This document shows, piece by piece, positions 1 to 10,298 of a stretch of 64,000 bases of DNA. The stretch's first letter is position 1. Each line of letters starts with the position of its first letter. Under the pieces are notes generated by a model. That model was not told the origin of the DNA. It did no database searches and saw only the letters and a program-made list of their open reading frames with translations. Source of the DNA: Sporopachydermia quercuum (lineage: Eukaryota > Ascomycota > Sporopachydermiomycetes > Sporopachydermiales > Sporopachydermiaceae). Position numbers and translations under genes: made by a program. Where the stretch lies: NCBI GenBank assembly GCA_001599295.1, contig BCGN01000009.1, positions 496,001-560,000 of the forward strand. The letters are read 5' to 3'.

Positions 1-1
1 A

Positions 2-759
2 AGTAAGATTTTTTGTGAATGGCGGAAAAGAAAGATATTTAATGCAATAAATGATCCGGAAATCCTTAAACTTCTTACTGGTGATCCTAATGAAGCCTCN
101 GTTCATATCGTTAGTATGAGAAACTTCAGCGAAAAGGTATTTATATTTGAATTGGGATTGAAGGGAAAAAGCACTGTTTTTGCACTTTTCTAGGGGTTGT
201 GGTAAGATCTTTACTAACTATGATTTTAGGGTCTTGAAACTTATTACAAGAACCACGAAGAATATTTTACAAATGTTGTAGGTGTGCGTCCAACTGGATG
301 GTCTTTTTCAAGTCAGGCGTACACTAAAAGTTTTGAGCCTTTAAACCAAAGTCGTTTTGAGATTGAGGATCTTAAAGCTCAAGAAAACGATTTGAAGGTT
401 GTTCAATTATACAGTGTTCCCTATAGTGAGCATTCTAGTTTTAGAGATCTGCATTACTTCTGCACTTTATTAGACATAGGAGAAATTATCTCGACTGTTA
501 AGTAAGTCGTTCTGAAAGAAAACGATCTAGGCTGGACAGTAATTCTTGGGTTTTTGTTGCAAATGTGTGTCATGAAGATATTTGACAATCCATTGTGAAT
601 TAATTGTCCAAACTCGATTCCTTTGACTATTCAGTTTCACTAACTAATTTTTATAGTACCAACTCCTACAGAGGTGTTCAACTTGCTAAACACTGGTTTC
701 AAAATTGGGAAATTATAAGAAATAATCCAAACAAAGTGGAAAGACTTGAAGATATGTGA
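2..759 (+). CDS. PSO2: PSO2/SNM1 DNA cross-link repair nuclease, 3' part (partial)
   Basis: C-terminal part of the metallo-beta-lactamase/beta-CASP nuclease that processes interstrand DNA cross-links in the nucleus. The gene begins before the window. Three exons are visible: 2-136, 230-501 and 657-759. Intron 1 (137-229) starts GTATTT and has TACTAAC at 212-218. Intron 2 (502-656) starts GTAAGT and has CACTAAC at 638-644. Joined, the reading frame gives the family's C-terminal signature: VGVRPTGWSF, then YSVPYSEHSSF (beta-CASP region), then EIISTVNTNSYRGVQ across the second junction, ending at a TGA at 757. Both junctions restore family-like sequence, which supports the model strongly. The S. 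cerevisiae gene is, to my knowledge, intronless. One ambiguous base lies near position 100. Confidence 0.9.
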
Positions 760-2335
760 TCTTCCAGAGAGTTGTGACAGACGGAGATTTTACATATCGA
801 GGTATCACTCAACCAAAAACAAAGATTTGATGTATAAGGTAAACTTTATCACAAAATAAACTGTCGATCAAGTGGAGGCTAATTACAAAGAACTGATCAT
901 ATATTTTCACATTTTATTTTTAATACAACCCGTATAGAATAAATATTTGCATATTATGTTTTCATTTATCATAATCAGAGGTTGCTCTGTCTTCCTCTCA
1001 ACATATCAGGTCTCCAGCTCGAATTGTGGGGGGAATGAACATGACGTCTCACCATGTAACCATTTCTTCTTAGCTTCACCCTTTAATTTTGGGGGTTATG
1101 GGTTTAATTTTGTCCCATGCTGGTTGCCACAGCGGTAAAAAGAGTCTAGTCATGACTCGGCGTATAAGCTGAATGAGTATTTTGTTTCAGAGGGTCTCTT
1201 GTCAGGCTTTCCCGAAAGATATAAGATGAGAAGGAGAAGAGCAGAGAAAGATGATATTGGATATACGATGATGGTAGAGCAAATGATAGAGTGTTTGCCC
1301 AGTCAAAAATATATTTTCTACCAAATATAAACAACTAAATGGATCTTCTAGTATCTATTTTACTCTCCTCCTATATGTTTATCGAAAGACAAGAATTTCT
1401 CGCATCTATATCANCTTCAACGCACATACAACTCACTCACACAAACTAAAAACCATGACAATCTCACACATCAACCTCCCACTTGAATGCCAATGGGCAC
1501 AAAGTGATTCTCATTCTATTCACTCTTAGTACAAACAGCAAGAACAAATATCATCTATCTTCCAGTCATTCTCACTTTTTATTATTCCTATCGACGATTA
1601 TATACATTAATCATATAATGAAGATCCTCCTTTTCTCCCTCAATTCCTAGTTTTAAGCTTTCCTCCCATGAACTCCAAAGTTGCCATAGTATCTAGCTTT
1701 TTTTTATAGGGAAAAGAATAAACATAGGCATAAAGCAGGTGTAGTAATAATGTACTACCAAATTGGGCAGACTTCTGTCAAGTTCTTTTTCCACTAGTTT
1801 TTACACAGTTTTGCATAGCAACAAGTTTTTTTTTTCCAACAGTAGAAGCAGGCTGATGGTGATAACTAAAAGAAAAAGCTCTGAAAGTAGTTCCACTCGA
1901 TATAAAACATAAAATAAGGATCTGAATTCGGTTCGATAATTGTTAGGAGATCTGAATTAAGATAGTAACTAGTTGGATTGAAGAGAGAAGTCGTTGTTGA
2001 ATTTAGCTGAAGGCTATAGGATAAGGACTGAGCTTAATACTGATACAAATCTTGCGATTGGTTGTGGTCTCGGAACTAACAAATAGTAGTTCAGTTTATG
2101 AATAGGAGGAACCTGTGAAGTAAATGAATTATAACCGATTGGAAGAATTCTGTTTAATTATTTGGTGNAAACCAGAGTAGTATTGTCAAGGTCTTGTTGC
2201 TAGTAGCAAGCAAAGCAAACGAAGGAATAACAGTGAATACTTATAGAACGTCTTTCGAGAATTGGAGAGTCAGGTTCATAGTTGAATATCTCAAACAATT
2301 AAATCAGGTATAATAATTAGAACAGTAATATCAAG
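760..2335. other. Intergenic, PSO2 to KAP95
   Basis: A 1.6 kb spacer holding the PSO2 3' end and the KAP95 promoter. It has T-rich and A-rich runs (for example near 1700 and 1825) and a somewhat GC-richer patch near 1010-1160, with a 63-codon open frame that lacks coding character. I see no tRNA boxes or conserved protein. Confidence 0.6.
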
Positions 2336-5019
2336 ATGGATTTCCAATATCTCCTTCAGAATGCTATTCTGAATCCAGGTATGTTTGATTTCTCATTTTT
2401 GTTGCCGTCATATAATGTATAAATTACGAAGTAGAAACTATTGATGCAGTTTACTAACTTTTGATTATAGATCCCCAGCAACGTTCACAAGCTGAAGCAG
2501 AGTTGCAGGAAATTGCAAAGACAAAGCCAGTGACATACCTTGGTATGTTAACTGCTGCTTTGGCGAATGAAGAGCAAAAAACTGAAGTTAGAATGCTTGC
2601 TGGTATTCAGTTGAAGAATTATTTCTCTTCAAAGAACCAAGTGATAAAGGCAAACAAGGTGAAAGAATGGATGAGTTTAGATGATAATGCAAGAACAATG
2701 ATAAAAGAAACGGCATTGAAAGCTCTATTAACTGAAGATGATAGAGTTGCCAGTTCAGCTGCACAACTTGTTGCTGCTTTAGCTGATATCGAATTACCTC
2801 TTCAACAATGGCCTGAGCTCATGCCATTGATTGTTGAAAACACTAAACCAGAAAAATCAGAAAATGTCAAAAGGGCATCTTTATTGGCCATTGGCTATAT
2901 TTGTGAAATTTCTGATCCAAATAATGCTGGTGTCGTAGCACAATCTGCTGGTATTCTTACTGCTATTGTTCAAGGTGCTCAAAGCAGTGAATCGATAAAA
3001 GTGAGATTAGCTGCTATCAACGCTTTAGTTAATTCCCTCGAGTTCATTCGTTATAATTTTGAATTAGAAAACGAAAGAAATTATATCATCAACGTTGTTT
3101 ATGAAGCCGCTCAAGCCAAAGACGCTGAATTACAAGCTTCTGCTTTTGGAGCTTTAGCGAAAATTATGAGTTTATACTATCCTTTCATGGGCGTGTATAT
3201 GGAACAAGCATTATACGCATTAACTATCGCTGGTATGAAGAGTGAAGATGAGCGGGTTGCTTGTATGGCTGTTGAATTCTGGAGTACAGTTTGCGAAGAA
3301 GAAATTGATCTCCTTGAATTAAAAGAGGCAAATGAACCTGTCCAATGCTATAACTTTGCTTTACAAGCCATTTCAGAAGTGTTGCCTACTTTATTATCTT
3401 TACTTATGAGACAGAATGAAGATCCTGAAGATGATGATTGGAGTGTCTCTATGGCTGCTGGTGCTTGTCTTCAATTATTTGCTCAAGATACAAGGAATGA
3501 GGTCACTAGACCAGCATTGGAGTTTGTTGAGCAATACATTGGAAGTACTGAATGGAGGGCTAGAGAAGCAGCTGTTATGGCTTTTGGTTCAATTCTTGAA
3601 GGTCCAGATCCTTCCCATTTGAAAGTTTTGGTCAATCAAGCACTAAATGTTATCATGCCATTGATTGCTGATCCTGTTTTACACGTTCAGGACACTGTAG
3701 CTTGGTGTTTAGGTAGAATTGCAGATTTAGTCATCGATGGTATTGACTTAGAGACACAATTGCCTTTGTTTGTTGAAAGCTTGCTAAAGGGATTAGGTGC
3801 TCATCCAAAAGTTTCCACAAACTGCTGCTGGGCTATAATGAACTTAGTCGAACAACTATGTGGAACAGGTCCTGATTCTGAGACCACTGCATTATCTAGA
3901 TACTATGAGAGTTTGGTTAAAGCTTTATTAGATGTTTCTGAGTCTGTTGATAATGAATATGCTTCGAGAGCTTCTGCTTATGAGGCTTTATCCACTTTAG
4001 TCATTTACAGTGCCAATGATGTTATGCAAATTCTAATAGGGTTAACTGATAAAGTGATGGAAAGATTAAATCTCACGTTAACTTGGCAACAAAACATTGT
4101 TGGTCTTGATGATAAATTGAAGGTAGAGGAGATTCAAACGAATCTTTTGGGTCTATTGACCAGTATCATTAGAAGAGTTGGACCCAATGTGAAAAACGCC
4201 TCTGATCAACTGATGACAATCTTNTTCAACCTATTACAAAACAAGTCATCTAATTCTCTCATTGAAGAAGACATATTTATTGCTATTGGCGCAGTTGCTG
4301 GTTCAATTGGTGAAGACTTCCAGATTTATATGGCCCAATTAATACCTTTTCTGGAAATTGCTCTACAAGAATCCGAACTTCCTACTTGTAATACGGCGGT
4401 AGGATTGGTTGCTGATATCAGTCATGCTTTAGGAAGAAAAGTTGCTGAATACTGCCAATTAATAATGAACATTTTGGGTCAAATTCTCAATAAATCTACG
4501 ACTAGGAAGGAAGTCAGGCCAGCAATTCTATCTTGTTTTGGTGACATTGCATCTTCGATTGAAGGTGATTTCTTACCTTATTTGGAAGCTGTTATGCAAG
4601 TTCTAAACCAAGCGTCAATTGTTACGATCGAGGAAAGCAACACAACTGCCGAGAATTTAGACTACTTCTTAACTTTACGTGAAGCTATTCTTGATGCATA
4701 TGTGGGAATCGTTGGTGGTTTAAGTGAGCAATCGCAAGCTTTGAACCCATATTTGCCAGGAATATTTACCTTCTTGCATAGTGTGGCTCTTGACCGCCAT
4801 ATGAACACATCCGAAGCTATCTGTCGGTCCGTGGTTGGTCTATTTGGTGATATTGCAAATGCTAATCCTAATACCCCCTTAGCTATTTATAAAGAAAGCT
4901 GGATTACTGACTTTATCAAGAAAACAAGATCTAACCCAACATACTCATCGGTCACAAAAGATACAGCTAGATGGGCGAGAGAACAGCAAAAGAAGCAGCT
5001 AAGTCTCCAATCATTTTAA
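2336..5019 (+). CDS. KAP95: Importin subunit beta-1 (karyopherin 95)
   Basis: Nuclear import receptor that carries importin-alpha/NLS cargo through the pore and releases it on binding Ran-GTP. Two exons, 2336-2378 and 2471-5019, encode about 863 residues, against 861 in S. cerevisiae. The intron (2379-2470, 92 bp) has GTATGT and a TACTAAC at 2452-2458. Exon 1 supplies the start and the first helix, MDFQYLLQNAILNP, and the junction restores the N-terminal pattern NAILNPDPQQRSQAEAEL typical of importin beta. The rest is a HEAT-repeat solenoid with acidic DPEDDDWSVSMAA (the acidic loop) near residue 335. A conserved leucine of exon 1 is a CTG codon, which argues for the standard code. One ambiguous base affects a single codon at about 4224. 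Confidence 0.96.
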
Positions 5020-5235
5020 ATCGTTTGACTTATTTAGAGAAATTGTCTTGTTTTGATTTTACGTTATGCTAATTAGGACATTCTTGTTGTTTTATTGTAC
5101 CTCTCTTCTTTTCTTAATTATCTTTCATTTACATATCTATTCTATGATTTTCTTCATTAATCTATTACCGACGTCTATGATTATAAAGATAGCTTGATAT
5201 ATCTTTTTCCTTGTTTTATATTGTTTCTGAGTTTC

Positions 5236-5362
5236 TCAGTTTCTCATTAGTTCATTATCACATTACATTATTTCATTATTCATTATCTCATTATATTATT
5301 TCATTACTCATTATCTCATTATCTCATTATTCTTATTTCCTTATCTCACTCATTACTATTAT
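5236..5362. repeat. Degenerate CATTAT/CTCATTAT simple-sequence tract
   Basis: A run of imperfect TCATTAT and CTCATTAT units downstream of KAP95. The open frame across it encodes only Ser/Leu/Ile-rich low-complexity sequence, so it is not a gene. Confidence 0.7.
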
Positions 5363-5796
5363 ATATTATGACTTTATCACATCTCTTTCTCTCTCTCTTA
5401 ATTCATCACATTATTGATCCGTAACAAATTATTTGTTTAAATAGCTTAACAGTTATTATATTCCTAATTTTGTTTGTCTCTATTTCTAATCACATTCTCC
5501 ATTCTATTTGATCTGTTGAGAATAATCATTGTAACTCGTTCATTGATGTATTCACTCCTGAATTCTTCCTAATGTTTCTTCATCCTCATACCAAATACAA
5601 TTACAATTGACTACCATAATTCATAGTAATATTGACCCTTTACTTTAAGTCTGTAAAGGTGATATTCATGGCCATAATATAGTGTAAATGTTGTAGCAAA
5701 TATAAATTGTGCTACTATTCGCACCAGATGGCCAACAAATAAAGGAAAAGGAATGCTCCTCCAATCGGTGACCTGTTGATCCATTGGAAGCTAACA

Positions 5797-5812
5797 GCCG
5801 CCTATAGGCGGC
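5797..5812. promoter_or_regulatory. 16-bp perfect GC palindrome
   Basis: GCCGCCTATAGGCGGC is its own reverse complement and sits alone in AT-rich DNA about 570 bp upstream of CAX4. It contains CCG-N8-CGG, an everted pair of zinc-cluster (Zn2Cys6) half-sites. A binding-site role is an inference. A cruciform or RNA hairpin is the alternative. Confidence 0.35.
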
Positions 5813-6379
5813 GTATCTGTCATTGAAGAAAACCAACTACCAACAGACAAACCAATAAATCTGCTTTTATCAAAATAAAATGAAATTAATGATAGAAAAA
5901 GTAGATCAATNTTATTTATATTTATTTTATCCGTTTATTCTCTTTATAATTATCAGTTACTTTGTTTTTAAATCTATTCACGTTTGTCTTATATTTGAAT
6001 TTTTCACATTCATATACAAATCAAGTTCCACCAGAAATCTCTGTGTCAACTCAGTAAGGAACAGATAAAAACAAGCAGAATGCTTTAACCATTGATTTAT
6101 CCAATTGTTTATTTATTCAACATTAAATAACATTAGAATTCATTAGAATTAGTTCAATTTAACAGTGTATTCTACCCAGAACAGACCAAATCATCCCCAA
6201 CTCAATTGGTACAAGTGATCACTCGTGCATCCTTACATTTTGTATAGCTAGAAATGCATCAATGACCTTTTGCTAAACATCAAATGAACTGTGGAACAAA
6301 AATCGAAAATTTTATCGAATGACTCATTCTTGTTATTATTCCAATATTTAACTTATCAACACCGTAAATTTACTGCAAA

Positions 6380-7030
6380 ATGGATGAATTCTCATCGCCA
6401 GGTATTTCAATGGTTCCCTTGAAATACACACTCGTGGAATATAACCAACATGACCTGCTATCTCAGTTTCTGGCCTATTTCTCTTTATATCCAATTGGAA
6501 TTCTGGTATTTTACTTTTCCTGGTTTTTAGTAACCAGAGAAATTGAACCAGTGATTATAGCTGGTGGTCAAGTAGTTAATGATGCTTTGAATTCAGTACT
6601 GAAGGTGGCATTCCAACAAGCACGACCAGAAGAAAGAGGGTCAGGATTTGGAATGCCTAGTGCTCATGCTCAGTTCATGGGATTTTATGCTGCTTATTTT
6701 CTATTAAAACAAAGATATTATGGGTTCTCTAAGCTAAAAACCAGTGTTGTGCTTGGAAGTACTGTATTAGTGGCATGGTCCAGATGTTACTTGACCTATC
6801 ATTCTAGTGAACAAGTTATAGTAGGATTACTATGCGGTAGCATCATTGGTACTGTTTATTTGATTGTGATAAGTATAGCAAGAGATATTGGATTTATATA
6901 TTGGATTTTGACTTGGAGATTTATTCAATGGCTCCATATCAAAGATACTGACGGCCAAATTGATTTCAAAAGAGACAGGGAGCTCTGGTTACAACAGACC
7001 AAGAAGAATAGTCATAACAAAGAACAATGA
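6380..7030 (+). CDS. CAX4: Dolichyldiphosphatase (CAX4/CWH8)
   Basis: ER membrane enzyme that hydrolyses dolichyl pyrophosphate to dolichyl phosphate on the lumenal side, recycling the carrier used in N-glycosylation. The 216-residue protein carries the full acid-phosphatase (PAP2) triad: K75-x6-R82-P83, PSAH at 93-96, and S134-R135-x5-H141. Hydrophobic segments lie at about 28-50, 95-110, 122-133 and 145-165. Length and motif spacing suit DOLPP1/Cax4 rather than lipid phosphate phosphatases. It runs tail-to-tail with the next gene, 203 bp apart. In S. cerevisiae CAX4 (YGR036C) lies near RPL26B, which agrees with RPL26 being close by here. Confidence 0.93.
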   Translation: MDEFSSPGISMVPLKYTLVEYNQHDLLSQFLAYFSLYPIGILVFYFSWFLVTREIEPVIIAGGQVVNDALNSVLKVAFQQARPEERGSGFGMPSAHAQFMGFYAAYFLLKQRYYGFSKLKTSVVLGSTVLVAWSRCYLTYHSSEQVIVGLLCGSIIGTVYLIVISIARDIGFIYWILTWRFIQWLHIKDTDGQIDFKRDRELWLQQTKKNSHNKEQ

Positions 7031-7233
7031 GGAACCTTGGGGAGAATTAGTATTTATTTATGAACCCATGAAGAGAGCAGAAAAAAGGATAACGAATTAC
7101 GACCTAAAATTAACATACATATATATGTAACATCAAAAAAATTATCATTATTTGCTATATTCTGTATTCATTTTGATTTGACTTGACTGAATTTGATTTT
7201 GGTGGATCGCTAGTGCACGCACACGTTAACTAA

Positions 7234-8820
7234 TCAAGGCTCTACGCCTTCCATCACAATTCGTCTAGCAGTATTAGCATATGCACTGTAAGATATTTCT
7301 ACAACTTCATTGCGTGGAAATTTAAGGAAAGGAATATTCTCAACTGATGACGCCATTAGATATCCATATAACACTCTTAGCACACTTTCATGAGCAATTA
7401 CCAGAATATCACCTCTCATCCTTTCCATTTCTAAAATCAGTGGTTCCATTCTAACTGCCAAATCATGATATGATTCAGATCTAGGGTATCTATGATGGTA
7501 GGGATCGTGAAGATGTCTTTCTAACTCTTCTCCAAATCTTTGTTTGATTTCATCAGTGGTTAAATTTTCTACATCTCCTGGATGAAGCTGCGTAAGTTGT
7601 GAGCGTTGACGAACAGGAATTCCTGATTCTAGAAAATACCTAGCTGTCTCAAAAGTTCTAACTCTTGTTGATGTCCAAACAACTATTGAATCCTCATCAA
7701 TGCCTTCGTTGCCAGTAGCTCTTTGTCGATTTTCAAATTCATGTTTGCTCAGGGAAGGATCAGGACCAACTTTGGTTGTATCTTTATATCTTTCGAACTT
7801 AGAATCATCTATGTTTTCTAGCAATTCCTTCTTTTCTTTCTTTGATCTTCGTTTGCGAATATGGGACATAATTGTTTTAGCGAGAATTTTAGAGTATTGA
7901 TCACCAGCTTCTGATAATGGCGGATCGTCTTTATATGTTGTTTCTGGAATAGTTGAACTACCTGCTCTAGCAAAATAAACATAGCCCGTTTTGATTCTTG
8001 CATTCATAAGGAAGAAAACAATTCTATTCCATAAATAACCAATTTGAGAATTATTAACAATAATTCTTTCTCCAAAGTTGATCATTTTTATATAGCTCAA
8101 CTCTGTTTCATGCATTTCTTCATATATTCCAAGATTCACTTCAATTCTTCTCAAATAATCCTTTACAGCTTTCTCTGTGGTCCATCCAACATAATCGGGA
8201 GAATCACTTGCAAGTCTGATATTTTTAGCCAAGATCCTAGTATCCGTACATAGTAATTCAATAAATAAAGGCTGTATACCCTTTTTATTGAATAGATCTG
8301 CTAATTCCCGTCTTCCGGCAGTTGTAGCATTCACAGCATCATAAATAGCAACTTGGCCATGAACTTCTCCGGTATAAAATTCCATCATATCATCAACACA
8401 TCCATACATCAACTTCCTCCTTAAAGCAGCGGTTTTACCACCTGGAGAAGAAGAAAAATAGTCCTCTGGAAGCTCATCACCAACAAGCTTTCTTCTATAA
8501 TCACTTAGATGAAATGCATGTGTCTTGACTCCCAACCATCTTAAATAACGAGTTAACGAAACCGCCAAATGCGTCTTTCCCCGAGCAGGAAGCCCAACAA
8601 GTACTATACATAACTTTCCAGCATGAAATAGTCTTCCAGACTCAGTAGAGTAAAGTTGGGCTGGTGAAACATGCGCTGGCTTGAGCTCTTGATGAATTGC
8701 ATCTTTAGTGAATGATCCTGTTGATGAGGATACCCTTAAAGGAGGCTCATCTATCATGTCTGATCCAAATCCGTATTGCAGTTCAATATCAGATTCCAGA
8801 ACCTCTTCAGTCATCTTCAT
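7234..8820 (-). CDS. PFK2/FBPase2-like protein, YLR345W type, with degenerate phosphatase motif
   Basis: A 528-residue bifunctional-type protein. The N-terminal kinase half has a Walker A at 76-83 (GLPARGKT) and the IYDAVNATTAGRR stretch that corresponds to the catalytic Asp region of 6-phosphofructo-2-kinases. The C-terminal histidine-phosphatase half should begin with RHG, but residues 285-287 read R-A-G. The phospho-accepting His is Ala, so fructose-2,6-bisphosphatase activity is unlikely. The later SESYHDLA and IAHESVLR elements remain. This fits the uncharacterised S. cerevisiae YLR345W rather than FBP26. Position supports that: YLR345W neighbours RPL26A (YLR344W) and KAP95 (YLR347C), as here. 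Whether the kinase half works cannot be read from the sequence. Confidence 0.85.
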   Translation of the reverse strand: MKMTEEVLESDIELQYGFGSDMIDEPPLRVSSSTGSFTKDAIHQELKPAHVSPAQLYSTESGRLFHAGKLCIVLVGLPARGKTHLAVSLTRYLRWLGVKTHAFHLSDYRRKLVGDELPEDYFSSSPGGKTAALRRKLMYGCVDDMMEFYTGEVHGQVAIYDAVNATTAGRRELADLFNKKGIQPLFIELLCTDTRILAKNIRLASDSPDYVGWTTEKAVKDYLRRIEVNLGIYEEMHETELSYIKMINFGERIIVNNSQIGYLWNRIVFFLMNARIKTGYVYFARAGSSTIPETTYKDDPPLSEAGDQYSKILAKTIMSHIRKRRSKKEKKELLENIDDSKFERYKDTTKVGPDPSLSKHEFENRQRATGNEGIDEDSIVVWTSTRVRTFETARYFLESGIPVRQRSQLTQLHPGDVENLTTDEIKQRFGEELERHLHDPYHHRYPRSESYHDLAVRMEPLILEMERMRGDILVIAHESVLRVLYGYLMASSVENIPFLKFPRNEVVEISYSAYANTARRIVMEGVEP

Positions 8821-9825
8821 GTTGTTGATACAATTACTTCAAATTTTGCAAGCAGCAGTATACTACAGTTATTTTATAGTTTTTTTCTTCCTTGTCTGCT
8901 AAAAGGAAAGTAGTTTATCATGCAACCTAACTGAGCTTTCACAGGTGATGCTGAGAACAAAGTGTAATTACGAATGCTGAGACAAATCAGATAGAACCTA
9001 AGTAGTACTCCCAAATGCCAAAACTATTCTAATCACCCTTAAACGAATCAAAATACATGGGTATTATAAATATTTGATATTGTATGAGTACATGGTCAGT
9101 ATTTGACGAGCTCCTTTAGTCTGTCTGCTATATCTTTAGTAGGAGCGTATAGATCTTTAAGCTGAGTACATTTCCATACTAATTCTCCCGCATTAACGGA
9201 GGTCTTCGAGAATGAAATAAAGTTTAGAATTATGCGCATAAACCTCAAATAGAATGCTAAATGAGTACAAAACTGGGATGACGAGAGTAATTCAAGAGAC
9301 TGGTGAAAGAACATTATAGAATACGTAATCCGAAAAGAAGATGAGCTTCTCACAGTTGAAGAATCAAAAATTGATAGTATTAGAAGTGGATGGATTGAAA
9401 GTGGTTTGATAACTGGAAAGTTTGGTTTCAGATGTATAATAGTAGNCTATCAATGAATTAACAATTAACAAGAAAGCTTGGGTGTACTTGGGTTGGGTAA
9501 GTAGTAATATAGCTATATAGTCATCAGCGGCGAGAAAGGAAACAAAACTCAATAGGCAGAGAATTATGCTACCGTAGTAGAAGTAGCTGAGTTGAATAAA
9601 CCCCAGATAACCAGTCTAAACTAAAATTCATAACCTACAACTTCCTGGAAGTCCAACCCCGAATATTTGTTGAAAATTGACAACGAGAACGATATCTGAA
9701 ACATACCCAACTGAACATTATCCACCAAAATGATTTCTGGCCAATCCCTAATCCAATTCTACAAAGACTGTAGTTCTAGTCGTAAAAACACAAGTTAATT
9801 AATCACATTGAATAGTTTGATATAT
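8821..9825. other. Intergenic, YLR345W-type gene to RPL26
   Basis: About 1 kb between two minus-strand genes, so it holds the promoter of the left gene and the RPL26 3' end. It includes a minus-strand open frame (9096-9353) with a partly protein-like C-terminus, listed separately. No branch-site motif was found to join it to other exons. Confidence 0.5.
9096..9353 (-). other. Possible small gene or 3' exon, unrecognised
   Basis: The last 33 codons of this frame look protein-like: NAGELVWKCTQLKDLYAP, then a charged helix ending KELVKY. The first 50 codons look like translated noncoding DNA. It could be the last exon of a small multi-exon gene on the minus strand, but I found no TACTAAC-like branch site with a matching donor upstream, and I do not recognise the family. 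Confidence 0.2.
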
Positions 9826-10298
9826 TTACTCAACATCGACACCTCCCTTTCTCTTCAAGATGGCCTTTCTGTCCTTATCGAGATGCAACTTGGTGATGAC
9901 AACTTTGGAAGGGTGAATGTTCAAAGGAACGGAAGCACCGTTAGCCTTTTCCTTGGTGACCTTTTCAACTTGGATACCGAATTTCAAACGGTACACTTGA
10001 GCGACCTTTCCTTCAGATCCCTTCTTGGATCCACGAACGATGAGAACTTCATCATCCTTACGGATAGGGATAGATCTGACTTTGTACTTTTCGCGTAACT
10101 CCTTGGAAAGAGGAGCAGAGAGAAGAACTCTTCTGACAGATGATGGGGCAGCGAAGTGAGCCTTTCTAGACTTTCTTCTAGAGCTTGAAACGTCTTTATG
10201 CATAGTTAGTATTATCATTCTCAAATGTTGACTAAATTGTTGAAATCTCAAGTCACCAAAATAATCTGCCGTAACATACCTTGCGAAACCTTGGCCAT
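9826..10298 (-). CDS. RPL26: 60S ribosomal protein L26 (uL24)
   Basis: Cytosolic large-subunit protein near the polypeptide exit tunnel. Two exons on the minus strand: 10280-10298 (19 nt, MAKVSQ plus one base) and 9826-10193, giving 128 residues (127 in S. cerevisiae). The intron (10194-10279, 86 bp) has donor GTATGT and TACTAAC (plus-strand 10205-10211). The acceptor is AAAG, only 11 nt past the branch motif, which is unusually close. The joined start, [20 protein letters not shown], matches the family, and I recall the S. cerevisiae intron at the same place. An ATG inside the intron, in frame with exon 2, would give a wrong start. The gene precedes the YLR345W-type gene on the same strand, as in S. 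cerevisiae. Confidence 0.96.

Larger units (their letters stand above)
5020..6379. other. Intergenic, KAP95 to CAX4
   Basis: A 1.36 kb spacer. It begins with T-rich 3' sequence, passes through a CATTAT/CTCATT low-complexity tract, contains an isolated GC palindrome at 5797-5812, and ends in the CAX4 promoter. Short open frames here are compositional. Confidence 0.6.

Noticed and set aside
5211-5417. 68-codon Ser/Leu/Ile-rich frame
   Set aside because: Translation of a CATTAT/CTCATT simple-sequence tract.
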